A stretch of 64,000 nucleotides of DNA from Enterobacter cloacae (GCF_011078175.1 NZ_JAALCJ010000008.1:124001-188000); one strand, 5' to 3'; shown: positions 9,456 to 19,666, numbered from the stretch's first letter. A program made the numbers and translations. Notes: a model not told the origin generated them from the sequence alone.

Positions 9456-10628
9456 TCAGTAATGCTTCAGCATTCGGTTGATGGACTGTTCCAGCCAGTA
9501 GCGCTGGGTGCCGAAGTTAATACGCAGGTAGTTTTCGCCGTTTTGTACGTAGTGGCTGCCATCTTCGATGACCACGCCAGCCTGTTTTGCGAAATGTTGG
9601 GTTAGCGCCGTCGCACTGCGATCGTCCGCACTGACGTCTATCCAGGCGAGATACGACGACTCCGGGTTCATCATTTTCCATGCAGGGAAGTGGGTCTGGA
9701 TGGCATCCGCAAGGTAGCGGGCATTGCCGCGCAGATAACCATTCAGCGCGTCGAGCCATGGCAGACCTTGCTGATAGGCCAGAATAATTCCCCACACGCC
9801 GAAGATATTGGGCGAGGTAATGGAGTTCTTCTCCAGCTGCTGGCGGAAACGCTGGCGCAGCGAATCGTCTGGAATCATTGAGTAGGATGTTTTTAGCCCG
9901 CCAAGGTTGAAGGCTTTATTGGGGGAGGTCAGCACAATCAGGTTATCCTGGGCGGCACAGCCCGAAGTCAGACAACTGACGAATGTACCGTCCAGAATGT
10001 GCTCGGCGTGAACCTCATCAACCACCAGAATCGTGCCGTAGCGCTTACAGAGATCGGACACCTGACGTATCTCATCCGCGCGCCAGATTCGGCCCGAAGG
10101 GTTATGCGGCGAGCAGAAGAACCACAGTTTTGGACGGTGAGTTTTGAGCTGAACTTCAATCAGATTAAAATCCAGGTGATAGCGGTTTTCCTTCACGCTC
10201 AGCGGATTTGCAAGCACCCGCACGCCCTGTCGCTGTGTCGCCATCGCAAACGGGTCATACACCGGGGTGTTCATCATCACGCAGTCGCCGGGTTTGCAGA
10301 ACGCCTGAACCGTATAGTGCAGCGTGGAAACGGTGCCGTAGGTCAGGGTGATCCATGACTTATGCACCTCAACCTGATGACGGGTGCGCTGGAAGGCGAT
10401 GACCGCATCGTAGAATTCGTCGAAGCACCAGGTGTAACCGAAGGTGCCATGCTCCACGATGCGCTGGAAGCCTTCAATCACGGCGGGTGGCGAGGTGAAA
10501 TCCATGTCTGCTATCCACAGCGGGATAAATCCCTCCGGGACATCACCGAAACGCGAGCACACAAACGCATGATCCCATTTACGGCATTTATCGCTTTTAC
10601 GCTCAATGATTCTGTCGAAATCAAACAC
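9456..10628 (-). CDS. MalY/PatB-like PLP-dependent aminotransferase/C-S lyase
   Basis: A 390-residue fold-type I PLP enzyme, the size of E. coli MalY (390). The Schiff-base lysine is in LTSPNKAFNLGG (Lys238), the PLP-ring aspartate in VVDEVHAEH (Asp204), the Tyr of TPVYDPF lines the site, and YLRINFGTQR near the C-terminus carries the carboxylate-binding Arg. MalY is a cystathionine beta-lyase that also inhibits MalT. This copy sits in the aga region, 12 bases after a MalX-like PTS gene and 16 bases before the hydrolase, so it is a paralogue with a probably different role. The start is GTG at 10628, preceded by an AGGGGGA ribosome-binding site. No malI repressor is adjacent. Confidence 0.82.
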   Translation of the reverse strand: MFDFDRIIERKSDKCRKWDHAFVCSRFGDVPEGFIPLWIADMDFTSPPAVIEGFQRIVEHGTFGYTWCFDEFYDAVIAFQRTRHQVEVHKSWITLTYGTVSTLHYTVQAFCKPGDCVMMNTPVYDPFAMATQRQGVRVLANPLSVKENRYHLDFNLIEVQLKTHRPKLWFFCSPHNPSGRIWRADEIRQVSDLCKRYGTILVVDEVHAEHILDGTFVSCLTSGCAAQDNLIVLTSPNKAFNLGGLKTSYSMIPDDSLRQRFRQQLEKNSITSPNIFGVWGIILAYQQGLPWLDALNGYLRGNARYLADAIQTHFPAWKMMNPESSYLAWIDVSADDRSATALTQHFAKQAGVVIEDGSHYVQNGENYLRINFGTQRYWLEQSINRMLKHY

Positions 10629-10640
10629 AACGTCCCCCTG

Positions 10641-12212
10641 TTAAATTAAGGCTTCAATGCCGGATTTGACGCTCTGCACCTGCGGGCCGATGATCACCTG
10701 AACGCTGTGGGCATCAAGCACCACGACTGACAAGGCGCCCGCGGCCTTCAGCGCCTGCTGGTCGATAAGCCCCATATCTTTCACCACCAGACGTAAGCGG
10801 GTGATGCAGTTGTCGAGCGACTCAATATTCTCTTTACCGCCAAGCGCGCGAAGAATAAGCCCATGATCGTATTTTGATTTTCCACGTGCCCGGGTATTGG
10901 CCTCTACCGCCTGGAGCGCACCCTGCGCGTCAACCTCACGGCCCGGCGTTTTAATATCGTGCCTGAGGATGTACCAGCGGAAGACGAAGAAGTAGATAGC
11001 AAACCAGGCAATACCCACCGGGAACAGCAGATACCATTTGGTCGACATCCCCTGCATGACGCCGAAGATCAGCAGATCCAGAATGCCGCCGTCGGTGTTG
11101 CCGATGGTGACGCCGAGCAGCGCCATCACCATCAGCGCCAGGCCAGACATAACGATATGAAACGCGTAAAGCACAGGGGCAATAAACAGGAACAGGAACT
11201 CAATCGGCTCTGAAATACCCGTGACAACTGAAACCAGCACGCCTGAAAGCAGCAGCCCTTTAATCACCGGACGGTTTTCCGGGCGCGCGGTGCGGTAGAT
11301 AGCGTAAGCCACGGCAGGCAGGCCGAAGATAAAGGTCGGCATAAACCCTTGCGATAAAAATGCCGTAACGTGCGGGCTAAACGGCAGGCCGGCTTTCAGC
11401 TCGGCGTAGAAAATGTTCAGCGCACCGGCCACTTCCTGACCGTTAACCATCTCAATGCCGCCCGCCGGGGTGAAGCGCACCATTGCCAGCAGAATGTGGT
11501 GCAGGCCAAAAGGTTTGAGCAGCAGTACGCCCACGCCATACAGGAACGGCCCAAAGACGCTGGTGCTCTGGATGATATGACCAATCCCGGCAATGCCCAT
11601 TGCCACATATTCCCACAGCAGGGGGATGAACAAGCCGACCAGCGACAGGGTGAGGGCGGTAACAATCGGTACAAAACGAATGCCGCTAAAGAAGGCAAAC
11701 GCGTCGTGTAGCACCGTGTCCTGAAAACGTTCGTGCAGGAAGTAGGTGATCACCCCTACCACAATGCCGCCGAGCACGCCCATCTCCAGCGTTTGAATGC
11801 CAAGCACGATGGATTGTCCCACCTGTCTCATGGTGGCGGCATCCGCAAGCTGGTGGGTGGCGGTCAGGTAGTAGTTGATGCTCATGTTCATCAGCATGTA
11901 GCCAACGAATCCGGCAAAAGCGCCCACCGCTTTATTACGTCTGGCAAGGCCCATCGGGATCGCCATGGCAAACATCAGCGGCAGATAGGTAAAAGCAAAG
12001 CCGCCGACCATGGCGATAAAACCAAAGGTGAGCTGCGTTAACTCGCCGCCCAGAAAGGGAAAACTTTTGATGGTAGAAGGGCTGGTGACTGAACTACCGA
12101 TACCTAACAACAACCCCATAAAGGCCAACAGCGAGACCGGGAACATAAACGTCTTTCCCAGGCTCTGGAAAAACTCCCACGCTTTCGATTTAAACGACTT
12201 TTCCTGTGTCAT
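10641..12212 (-). CDS. PTS EIICB permease, MalX/glucose family
   Basis: A 523-residue inner-membrane PTS permease. The EIIC part (about 1-410) contains about ten hydrophobic segments and the substrate-site motif GISEPIEF (residues 332-339). The C-terminal EIIB domain (about 445-523) carries the phosphocysteine in SLDNCITRLRL (Cys469). It resembles E. coli MalX (maltose/glucose type) throughout, including GLHHILLAMVRFT and IGNTDG. It has no EIIA domain, so it must borrow a Glc-type EIIA such as Crr. Start ATG has an AGGAG site. It lies 116 bases after kbaY and is tightly coupled to the two genes behind it. Substrate is probably an N-acetylhexosamine or a glycoside released by the neighbouring hydrolase (inference). 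Confidence 0.85.
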   Translation of the reverse strand: MTQEKSFKSKAWEFFQSLGKTFMFPVSLLAFMGLLLGIGSSVTSPSTIKSFPFLGGELTQLTFGFIAMVGGFAFTYLPLMFAMAIPMGLARRNKAVGAFAGFVGYMLMNMSINYYLTATHQLADAATMRQVGQSIVLGIQTLEMGVLGGIVVGVITYFLHERFQDTVLHDAFAFFSGIRFVPIVTALTLSLVGLFIPLLWEYVAMGIAGIGHIIQSTSVFGPFLYGVGVLLLKPFGLHHILLAMVRFTPAGGIEMVNGQEVAGALNIFYAELKAGLPFSPHVTAFLSQGFMPTFIFGLPAVAYAIYRTARPENRPVIKGLLLSGVLVSVVTGISEPIEFLFLFIAPVLYAFHIVMSGLALMVMALLGVTIGNTDGGILDLLIFGVMQGMSTKWYLLFPVGIAWFAIYFFVFRWYILRHDIKTPGREVDAQGALQAVEANTRARGKSKYDHGLILRALGGKENIESLDNCITRLRLVVKDMGLIDQQALKAAGALSVVVLDAHSVQVIIGPQVQSVKSGIEALI

Positions 12213-12241
12213 GTAGGGACTCCTCGGATTTTTAGGATAAT

Positions 12242-12275
12242 GGAAGGCGCTGTCCGGCTTAAGGACGCGCCTTCA
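12242..12275 (-). other. Hairpin between kbaY and the MalX-like gene
   Basis: GAAGGCGC-T-GTCC pairs with GGAC-GCGCCTTC around a short loop, giving a 12-base-pair stem with one bulge. There is no convincing T-run on the minus strand, so it may stabilise or process the mRNA rather than terminate it. Confidence 0.5.
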
Positions 12276-12328
12276 TATTTGCGAGGCTTATAGTTATTTT
12301 TTAGGTACTAACGTTATGCGCGATGGGT

Positions 12329-13213
<885 letters not shown>

Positions 13214-14359
13214 TTAAGCCTGCCACGGATGAATAACGACGCCCTGGACCACACGGTTAACCGTACCGCTGGCGGATGGCGTATCCGGCGTATTGCCAAC
13301 GTGCAGAGACTGGGTCAGTGCGAAGACCTGGGCGTACATCAGGAAGCAGAACGCTTGCTCCATATCGTTAAACGCACGGGAAGGCGGCAGCAGGATATGC
13401 GGGCCAGCTTCAATGACCGGATCCGTTTCGGCTGAAATGGCTACCACGCGCATGGCCTGACGATCGCGACGCAGCTCGGCGAGCAGATCCAGATCGTACC
13501 GACGCGTGTACGGATGGCTGGAGACAAACACGACCACCAGCGTTTCGTTGTCCACCAGCGACTTAGGCCCGTGACGGAAACCCGTTGGCGAATCGTAGAA
13601 TGCCGCCAGCTTGCCGGCGGTCAGCTCCAGCACCTTCAGCGCAGACTCCCGTGCGGCGCCCTGTAATCCGCCGCTGCCCAGATAAACAATGCGTTTCCAC
13701 GGTTCGTTACCAAAGACGCCGGGACTGAAATCGCCAAGCGATGTGAGGATCGCCTGACAGCGATCGGACACGTCGCGGAACGTTTTGCTGTTGATCGTTT
13801 CCGGAGCGAATACCGCCAGGCAGCTCGCCATCATGGTGGTGATGCTGCTTGTCATCGCGAACCCGCGATCGTGCGTTTCGGCTGGCATGAGCAGAGCGCA
13901 GGCGTTATCGCTGTCGACGGCATTCTGATACAGGCTGCCCGCTTCATTACAGGTGATCGACAGGTGGTAGCACTCCGGTACAAACTGATTCGCCAGCTCA
14001 ACGGCGGCGACGCTCTCCGGGCTATTGCCAGAACGGGCGAAAGAGACCAGCAGCAGCGGGTGCGCAGGGCTGAAATAATCCATCGGATTCGTGACCAGAT
14101 CGGTCGTAGGTATCGCGGTGATGTTTTTCCCCGTGTGGCTGGCAAGCCATGGCGCAATGATGTCGCCGATAAAAGCGGACGTGCCCGCGCCGGTCAGAAC
14201 GATTCGCAGATCGGGCTTGCGCAACAGTGGCGTCAGAAAACTGTCGATCGACGCGCGCAGTTTCTCAATATTGTTGAGCGAGCGAAGCCAGCTGGCTGGC
14301 TGCTGGCGGATCTCTTTTTCGGTCCAGGTGCCGGTGGTGGCGGTAGTGGTTTGTGGCAT
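13214..14359 (-). CDS. agaS: AgaS, galactosamine-6-phosphate deaminase/isomerase (SIS family)
   Basis: A 381-residue protein with two SIS domains (about 35-195 and 205-365), matching E. coli AgaS (384). It converts galactosamine 6-phosphate to tagatose 6-phosphate with release of ammonia. Characteristic loops are LTGAGTSAFIGD (residues 54-65), SFARSGNSPES and the glutamate-rich ALKVLELTAGK. First gene of the second aga transcription unit, with AgaR-type operator sequences at 14410-14512 just upstream and kbaY behind it. Confidence 0.95.
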   Translation of the reverse strand: MPQTTTATTGTWTEKEIRQQPASWLRSLNNIEKLRASIDSFLTPLLRKPDLRIVLTGAGTSAFIGDIIAPWLASHTGKNITAIPTTDLVTNPMDYFSPAHPLLLVSFARSGNSPESVAAVELANQFVPECYHLSITCNEAGSLYQNAVDSDNACALLMPAETHDRGFAMTSSITTMMASCLAVFAPETINSKTFRDVSDRCQAILTSLGDFSPGVFGNEPWKRIVYLGSGGLQGAARESALKVLELTAGKLAAFYDSPTGFRHGPKSLVDNETLVVVFVSSHPYTRRYDLDLLAELRRDRQAMRVVAISAETDPVIEAGPHILLPPSRAFNDMEQAFCFLMYAQVFALTQSLHVGNTPDTPSASGTVNRVVQGVVIHPWQA

Positions 14360-14412
14360 AACTCAGTCCTTAGTCGTGTGAATTCCACATCAGACGCTGG
14401 CAAACGTGTCGC

Positions 14413-14436
14413 TATCTTTCGTTTCGTTTCACTTGT
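14413..14436 (-). promoter_or_regulatory. AgaR operator upstream of agaS (site 1)
   Basis: The + strand reads TATCTTTCGTTTCGTTTCAC, fitting the known AgaR consensus built on CTTTCRTTTYRTTTC. It lies about 55-80 bases before the agaS start. Confidence 0.8.
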
Positions 14437-14462
14437 TCACTTTAGCAGTTAAATAAAATCTA

Positions 14463-14511
14463 TAGAAAAGAAATCGAAAGTTCAATGGCGAAAAAGAAAT
14501 AAAACGAAAAG
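14463..14511 (-). promoter_or_regulatory. Further AgaR-like operator sequences upstream of agaS
   Basis: On the minus strand, ACTTTTCGTTTTATTTC (about 14494-14511) and ACTTTCGATTTCTTTTC (about 14465-14482) are variants of the AgaR consensus. Together with site 1 they form a small operator array. Confidence 0.65.
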
Positions 14512-14549
14512 TGTGATCGCGAAAGGAAAGGTGAAACTTAAGGAAAGGA

Positions 14550-14584
14550 AAAGAAAGGCCTTACGATCGTTTTCCGTAAGGCCG
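14550..14584 (-). terminator. Terminator downstream of agaA
   Basis: Perfect stem GGCCTTACG/CGTAAGGCC (14557-14565 with 14575-14583) just past the agaA stop. On the minus strand it continues into TTTCTTTTCC. It separates the kbaZ-agaVWEFA unit from the agaS unit. Confidence 0.7.
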
Positions 14585-14605
14585 AAAGGAGACACTCTGA
14601 AAGGG

Positions 14606-15739
14606 CTACAGGGAAAGAGTCTGGCCCTGGATCCAGATCTGCCGAAGGTGTAAACCCGCATCCAGCGCAATAATATTGGCGCGTTTGCCAGGTGCTAACG
14701 ATCCCAGCAGGTGATCCATACCGAGCAGACGGGCGGGATGCAGCGAGGCCATATGGATAGCGTTTTCTGAAGCAATCCCCGTATGCTCCACCATATTTCG
14801 CACGGTGGCATCCAGGGCGAGCGTGCTGCCCGCCAGCCCGCCTGAGGCCGTGCGGACAACGCCGCCCTGCATCTCGACATTTTCACCACACAACGTATAG
14901 CGCCCATCAGGCATACCCGCCGCCTGCATGGCATCGGTAATCAGCACCGTACGATCCTTCGCGCAGCAACAGCACAGCCGCATGGCTCCAGGATGAACGT
15001 GATGCCCGTCGGCAATAAGCTCCAGCCACGCGCGTGGGTCCGTAAGGCCAGCGCCAACCATCCCTGGCTCCCGGTGGTGTAACCCCGTCATGCCGTTGTA
15101 GCAGTGCACCAGCCCGGCTGCGCCTGCATCAAATGCGGCAAGGGTTTGCGCGTAGGTAGCGGCGCTGTGGCCCAGCATGACGCGTATCCCTTTTTGCTTG
15201 AGGTGAAGGATCGCCTTCAGGGCATCCATTTTTTCCGGAGCAAGCGCCACGACCCGCAGCGTGTTCTGCGAAACCGCAATCAGCTCATTAAGTTCAGCGA
15301 GATCCAGTTCGCGAAACAGTTCTGGCGGGTGCGCCCCTTTGTTCTGCGGCGTAAAGTACGGGCCTTCCAGATAGCTGCCCAGAATCTGCGCGCCGGGGCC
15401 ACCGGCATGACAGCGTCGGGCAATGCGCCGTAACGCGCCATGGATCGCCTCAAGCGGAGCGGTGACGGTAGTAGGCAGAAACGCCCCCACGCCTTCACGC
15501 GCTTTGTGCATGGCTAGCCGGTCCAGCACGTCGGGCGCATCATCCATCACATCCACACCCGCGCCGCCATGGACGTGGATATCAATGTATGCCGGGCAAA
15601 GCAGGTCTGCCTCACGGACGTTAACCCCTGCCGGAATCGGCTCAATGGCGGTGATGACGCCTCTGTCCATACGCAGCTGATGGTCATCCAGCCAGCCCTG
15701 CCCGGTCAGCAGACGACGCGCGCGCAGCAGCTGGCTCAT
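14606..15739 (-). CDS. agaA: AgaA, N-acetylgalactosamine-6-phosphate deacetylase
   Basis: A 377-residue amidohydrolase that removes acetate from GalNAc 6-phosphate. Metal-site motifs are visible: HVHGG (His55/His57), YLEGPYF (Glu125), GHS (His191), VHCYNGM (His212) and ITDAMQA (Asp269). K-12 lacks an intact agaA, so this copy suggests complete GalNAc catabolism. It overlaps agaF by four bases (ATGA). A run of four cysteines (RLCCCCAKD, 256-259) lies beside the active-site strand and is odd. Confidence 0.95.
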   Translation of the reverse strand: MSQLLRARRLLTGQGWLDDHQLRMDRGVITAIEPIPAGVNVREADLLCPAYIDIHVHGGAGVDVMDDAPDVLDRLAMHKAREGVGAFLPTTVTAPLEAIHGALRRIARRCHAGGPGAQILGSYLEGPYFTPQNKGAHPPELFRELDLAELNELIAVSQNTLRVVALAPEKMDALKAILHLKQKGIRVMLGHSAATYAQTLAAFDAGAAGLVHCYNGMTGLHHREPGMVGAGLTDPRAWLELIADGHHVHPGAMRLCCCCAKDRTVLITDAMQAAGMPDGRYTLCGENVEMQGGVVRTASGGLAGSTLALDATVRNMVEHTGIASENAIHMASLHPARLLGMDHLLGSLAPGKRANIIALDAGLHLRQIWIQGQTLSL

Positions 15740-16170
15740 ATCCCTTCCTCGGCGGGCGCTTCCTCGCGACAGCGTGCAAGTTCATCCACCAGGCTGGTCA
15801 GGCCGCGATGGCCGCACTCCAGCGCCTGCAAACGAAAGGCTTCACTGCTTAACCCGTCGCGCTCCAGAACCATCTCCAGCAAAAGCTGGAGGTTGGTGCC
15901 GGCGATCACTTCGCTGCCGGGGCGCTGCATCGCGAGGGTAGAGGCCACACGAAACGGCGTACCGCCGAGAAGATCGGTGAGAAACACGATATCGTGCTCT
16001 GCGTCCAGTTCAGTCACTGCCTGCTCAAGCTGCGCGGTCAGCCGCGCAGTGGTGGAGCTTTCCGGAAAATCGATGGCGATAAACTGCGGCTGTTCGCCGA
16101 GGATTTGCTTCATCGCCTGTTCCAGCCCGCTGGCAAAACCGCCATGACCCGTCAAAATAATGCCTAACAT
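15736..16170 (-). CDS. agaF: AgaF, PTS EIIA for N-acetylgalactosamine/galactosamine
   Basis: A 144-residue mannose-family EIIA. The phosphorylated histidine is His9 in IILTGHGGFASG, and the FLTDLLGGTPF motif (about 64-74) is diagnostic. It receives phosphate from HPr and passes it to AgaV. Translationally coupled to agaA by a four-base overlap; 17 bases behind agaE. Confidence 0.93.
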   Translation of the reverse strand: MLGIILTGHGGFASGLEQAMKQILGEQPQFIAIDFPESSTTARLTAQLEQAVTELDAEHDIVFLTDLLGGTPFRVASTLAMQRPGSEVIAGTNLQLLLEMVLERDGLSSEAFRLQALECGHRGLTSLVDELARCREEAPAEEGI

Positions 16171-16187
16171 CGCAACCTCTTTGCTTT

Positions 16188-17072
16188 TTACAGGAAGTGA
16201 CAGAATTTACCGACAACGCCCAGCACTACGGTGATTCCAATCAGGCGCAGCGGGCTCCAGCCACGGCGTACCAGCCAGAACATGGTCAGGGTGTAGACCA
16301 GCGGCAAAAAGGCGGGCATCAGCTTGTCGATCACATCGGTTTGCAGTTTGACGACTGCATCCCCGGCTTTAATCTCGAGGGTGGTATTCAGGCGCACATA
16401 GGTTGCCACCAGCGCACCAATCACTGTCATCCCGACAATGGACGCAGCATGGCCAACTTTTTTGGTGTTGGCTTTGATCAGCGGGATCGCGGCGACACCC
16501 ATTCGGTACGCATAGTGCGCCAGGCCAAAACGCAGGCCGAGGTGTACCACGTTAAACAGCACGATAAAGACCACCGCGCCAAGAATGGATCCCTGTAGCG
16601 CCAGGCTCGCACCAATACCCCCGCAAATGGGTAGCAGAGTCAGCCAGAACATGGCGTCACCAATGCCTCCGAGCGGTGCGCCGACGGCAATTTTCGTGCT
16701 CTGGATGCTGTTCACATCCTGCTTGGAACGCTCCATTGCCAGAATAATGCCGATGACGAAGGTCACCAGGAACGGGTGGGTGTTAAAGAAGCCCATATGG
16801 CCTTTCATGGCGCGCGCCAGGTCCCGCTTATTGGTGTGGATCTTTTTCAGCGCGGGCAGTAACCCGTACAGCCAGCCGGAGGCCTGCATACGCTCGTAGT
16901 TAAACGAGGCCTGTAGCAGCATGGAACGCCAGGCGACACGGTTAATATCCTTTTTCGTTAGCTCAGCGCCAATACTTTGGTCTTCGTAGACGTTTTCATT
17001 CACGCCGGTCAGCAGTGTTTCTTCACTTTCAGACACGCCCGGCAGGGTGGTGTGATTAGATGCCATCTTCAA
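16188..17072 (-). CDS. agaE: AgaE, PTS EIID component
   Basis: A 294-residue mannose-family EIID membrane subunit. It contains LLQASFNYERMQASGW (about 53-68), NTHPFLVTFVIGIILAMER and APLGGIGDAMFW, all family signatures, and ends in hydrophobic segments. It pairs with AgaW to form the membrane channel. It overlaps the end of agaW by 17 bases. The N-terminal 40 residues are acidic and longer than in E. coli AgaE, so a later start is possible. Confidence 0.92.
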   Translation of the reverse strand: MKMASNHTTLPGVSESEETLLTGVNENVYEDQSIGAELTKKDINRVAWRSMLLQASFNYERMQASGWLYGLLPALKKIHTNKRDLARAMKGHMGFFNTHPFLVTFVIGIILAMERSKQDVNSIQSTKIAVGAPLGGIGDAMFWLTLLPICGGIGASLALQGSILGAVVFIVLFNVVHLGLRFGLAHYAYRMGVAAIPLIKANTKKVGHAASIVGMTVIGALVATYVRLNTTLEIKAGDAVVKLQTDVIDKLMPAFLPLVYTLTMFWLVRRGWSPLRLIGITVVLGVVGKFCHFL

Positions 17073-17835
17073 ATTCCTCTTTCTGGGCCGCAGGCGCCGT
17101 GGGTTCAGGCGATTTGCGCAGCAGGTCGATCAGCGCCATCGCCAGCGCAGCCGCGGCAATCGCCAGCACCGGGAGTTTCAGCCAGGCCGCGGCGACAAAG
17201 CCGATAATGAAGTAAGGGATGTAAACGTTTTTCATCATGATCTTCAGCAGTACGGCGAAGCCGATCGCTGGCATAATGCCGCCCGCGACGCCGAGACCGT
17301 CGATCAGACGTTCCGGCAGCACGTCAATGGCGGTTTTCGCGTGTTCGGCCCCAAAGTAGATGGGCAGAAACGCGCACAGGAAGTAGAAGACGCCGAGCGC
17401 CAGCAGCGCCAGATAGTTGACCCGTTCAATACCACGGGTGTCTGCGTTAGCCGCCATGCGATCGCAGCGGGACATCACGCCGGACATCACCGAGAAGAGG
17501 AAAGTGATCCCCATCTGAACCGCCACGGCAAACGGCACGGCGACCCCAACGGCGACATCCGGCTTCACGCCTGTGGTAATAGCAAATGTGGTGCCAACGA
17601 TGGTGCCGATAATCACGTTTGGCGGCTGCGCGCCCGCCAGCGGCGCGAGACCCATCCAGACCAGTTCTAACGTACCGCCGGTCAGAATTCCGGTGTGCAG
17701 ATCGCCCAGAATCAGGCCAACCAGTGGCCCGAGTACCACCGGGCGGTGCATGTGTGTTAAGCCGTTAAACATATCCAGGCCCGCTATAAAGGCGAGAAGC
17801 CCCAGCGCGAAAGCCTGCAACAGACTGATTTCCAT
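17056..17835 (-). CDS. agaW: AgaW, PTS EIIC component
   Basis: A 259-residue mannose-family EIIC with six to eight hydrophobic segments, including LVGLILGDLHTGILTGGTLE (residues 38-57) and GVAVPFAVAVQ. It forms the sugar-translocating part with AgaE. In K-12 agaW is truncated; here it appears full length. Ten bases separate it from agaV. Confidence 0.93.
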   Translation of the reverse strand: MEISLLQAFALGLLAFIAGLDMFNGLTHMHRPVVLGPLVGLILGDLHTGILTGGTLELVWMGLAPLAGAQPPNVIIGTIVGTTFAITTGVKPDVAVGVAVPFAVAVQMGITFLFSVMSGVMSRCDRMAANADTRGIERVNYLALLALGVFYFLCAFLPIYFGAEHAKTAIDVLPERLIDGLGVAGGIMPAIGFAVLLKIMMKNVYIPYFIIGFVAAAWLKLPVLAIAAAALAMALIDLLRKSPEPTAPAAQKEEFEDGI

Positions 17836-17845
17836 TGTGAATCCC

Positions 17846-18319
17846 TCAGAGCAGTTTAAAGAGATCCAAAGCAGTCTCTGTTGGAACGCCCTGAACGAAG
17901 CATTCCACTCCGGCCGCCTTCAGGCCGTTAAACGCGGCGATATCGCTCGCGTCCACAGATACCGTTTTGGCAATTTGCTGTTTGCCACTGGCGTAATGCA
18001 TATTTCCGACGTTGATACGGGTGATGGGCACGCCGCCCTCGACCAGCGTTAAAAAATCAGCCGGTGATTTACAGACCAGCAGAATCTTCTGGCGGTCAGC
18101 GGCGCGATGAATGTTGTCGATCACCTTTTGCAGGGACCAGAAACGCACGGCGATGCCTTCCGCAAGCACCATCTCCATCAGGTTCTGCTGAACCGGATCG
18201 TCTGCAACCTCGTCATTTGCCACCAGCACCAGGTTCGCCCCCGCAAACCCCACCCACTGTACGCCCACCTGTCCGTGGATCAGGCGTTCATCAATGCGGC
18301 ATAAGACAATGTTTGGCAT
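17846..18319 (-). CDS. agaV: AgaV, PTS EIIB component
   Basis: A 157-residue mannose-family EIIB. The phosphoacceptor is His15 in RIDERLIHGQVGVQW. It transfers phosphate from AgaF to incoming GalNAc. It lies 19 bases after kbaZ in the conserved order kbaZ-agaV-agaW-agaE-agaF-agaA. Confidence 0.94.
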   Translation of the reverse strand: MPNIVLCRIDERLIHGQVGVQWVGFAGANLVLVANDEVADDPVQQNLMEMVLAEGIAVRFWSLQKVIDNIHRAADRQKILLVCKSPADFLTLVEGGVPITRINVGNMHYASGKQQIAKTVSVDASDIAAFNGLKAAGVECFVQGVPTETALDLFKLL

Positions 18320-18338
18320 AGCGTTTTCCTCTTTTTAA

Positions 18339-19634
18339 TTATGCGTGTTGAGTCGTTACGCCTTCGCAGGCGGCATGGTACTGCTGGAGTATGTCCTGAA
18401 TGTGGTCGAGGATGAGTTCCCGTGGTGTGGACCTGAGAGCGCCATCGCGAACTTTGCTGTACTGCAACGGCAGATACTGGCTGATCAGCGGTAGCGGGAT
18501 TGGTTCATCCGCCAGGTTGCGTACCAGTCGCTCAAAGGCGTCGTCAATCTGGCTGTCTGGCCAGTAATAGCGCACGCGGTCGGAATAGCTGTAACCGCGC
18601 GCCAGGCGTCGGGCATTGCCGTCGCCGTGGTAGTGGCTTTGCCAGTATTCCGGGCGATCGAGCATCACGTTTTCCAGGACGTGACGCAGCCCTGAGCAGG
18701 CTTTTGCCGGCAGCAACTCTTCTTCAATTGCTGCCAGTGAGAACAGCGCTTCGCGCAGCGCGAAGGTTAGCGCAGGGCCGACTTTCAGAATGGCGAAGTG
18801 ATCTTTCACCAACTGGCGCAGCGCCTGCGGCGTCTGGTAATCGGTAGAGTGTGCTTCAAATACCAGCGTGTCGTAGGCTTCAACCATCTTGCTCAGCGCG
18901 ACGGCTTTATGCGGTTGATAGTCACACACGTGCGCATGGTCGAACTCAACGCCAGGCTGAACGACCAGACCAATAATGCGCGGCCAGATGTCGCTTAACC
19001 CTTCCTTCTCGAATGCGTGGCGGTGCGCCTCAAGCGTGGCGCGTGCCGCTTCTGGCGTGGTGACTTCAAGCTCGGTCAGCGTTTCGTGTGCCCCACCGGG
19101 AACCGGAACTTCCGTGCCGATAACGTAGACCAGATCGGCCACGCCAAATTGCTCAAGACAGGTGGTTTCGGCAATTTTAGCCAGCCGAGCGGCACGCCCG
19201 GCAACGATTGCATCGGTTAAAGGAACCGGGTCGTCTTCGCAGGACATGCTGCAATCGAGGTGAATTTTTTTAAACCCGGCCGCCACGTAGCTCCTGATCA
19301 GATCGTCGGCGTTCGCCATCGCCTGCGAAGCCGGCAGGTTTTGCCAGCGGTTTGGACCTAAATGATCGCCGCCAAGGATCAGCTGCGAGGTGGGGAAACC
19401 GAGAGATCCCGCCAGCTTACAGACAAACCCATAAAAATCGGCGGGCGTCATACCGGTATAGCCGCCAAACTGATCCACCTGGTTTGAGGTGGCTTCAATC
19501 AGCAGAGGCGTCTGTTGTGAATGGGCGTAACGTAGTGTAGCTTCAAGTACCAGTGGATGTGCGGAACAGACGGCATAAATCCCGTTTGTATTCCCCCGTT
19601 TATGTTGTTCCACCATTTCTGTCAGATGTTTCAC
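18339..19634 (-). CDS. kbaZ: KbaZ, tagatose-bisphosphate aldolase non-catalytic subunit
   Basis: A 431-residue GatZ/KbaZ-family protein needed for full activity and stability of KbaY. Recognised by [26 protein letters not shown] and the long conserved C-terminus. I place the start at a GTG (19634; protein [11 protein letters not shown]...) because GGAGAGGAAA lies directly before it and E. coli KbaZ begins MKHLTEMV. An ATG at 19664 is in frame, but it lies within a few bases of the AgaR operator and lacks a ribosome-binding site. First gene of its operon. Confidence 0.93.
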   Translation of the reverse strand: MKHLTEMVEQHKRGNTNGIYAVCSAHPLVLEATLRYAHSQQTPLLIEATSNQVDQFGGYTGMTPADFYGFVCKLAGSLGFPTSQLILGGDHLGPNRWQNLPASQAMANADDLIRSYVAAGFKKIHLDCSMSCEDDPVPLTDAIVAGRAARLAKIAETTCLEQFGVADLVYVIGTEVPVPGGAHETLTELEVTTPEAARATLEAHRHAFEKEGLSDIWPRIIGLVVQPGVEFDHAHVCDYQPHKAVALSKMVEAYDTLVFEAHSTDYQTPQALRQLVKDHFAILKVGPALTFALREALFSLAAIEEELLPAKACSGLRHVLENVMLDRPEYWQSHYHGDGNARRLARGYSYSDRVRYYWPDSQIDDAFERLVRNLADEPIPLPLISQYLPLQYSKVRDGALRSTPRELILDHIQDILQQYHAACEGVTTQHA

Positions 19635-19666
19635 TTTCCTCTCCAGTTCGGATGGTGTTGGCATTC

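Noticed and set aside
14467..14600. Purine-rich GAAAGGAAAGG tracts near agaS as a simple repeat
   Set aside because: Part of the tract matches degenerate AgaR operator sequence and the rest is part of a terminator; no separate repeat unit is evident.
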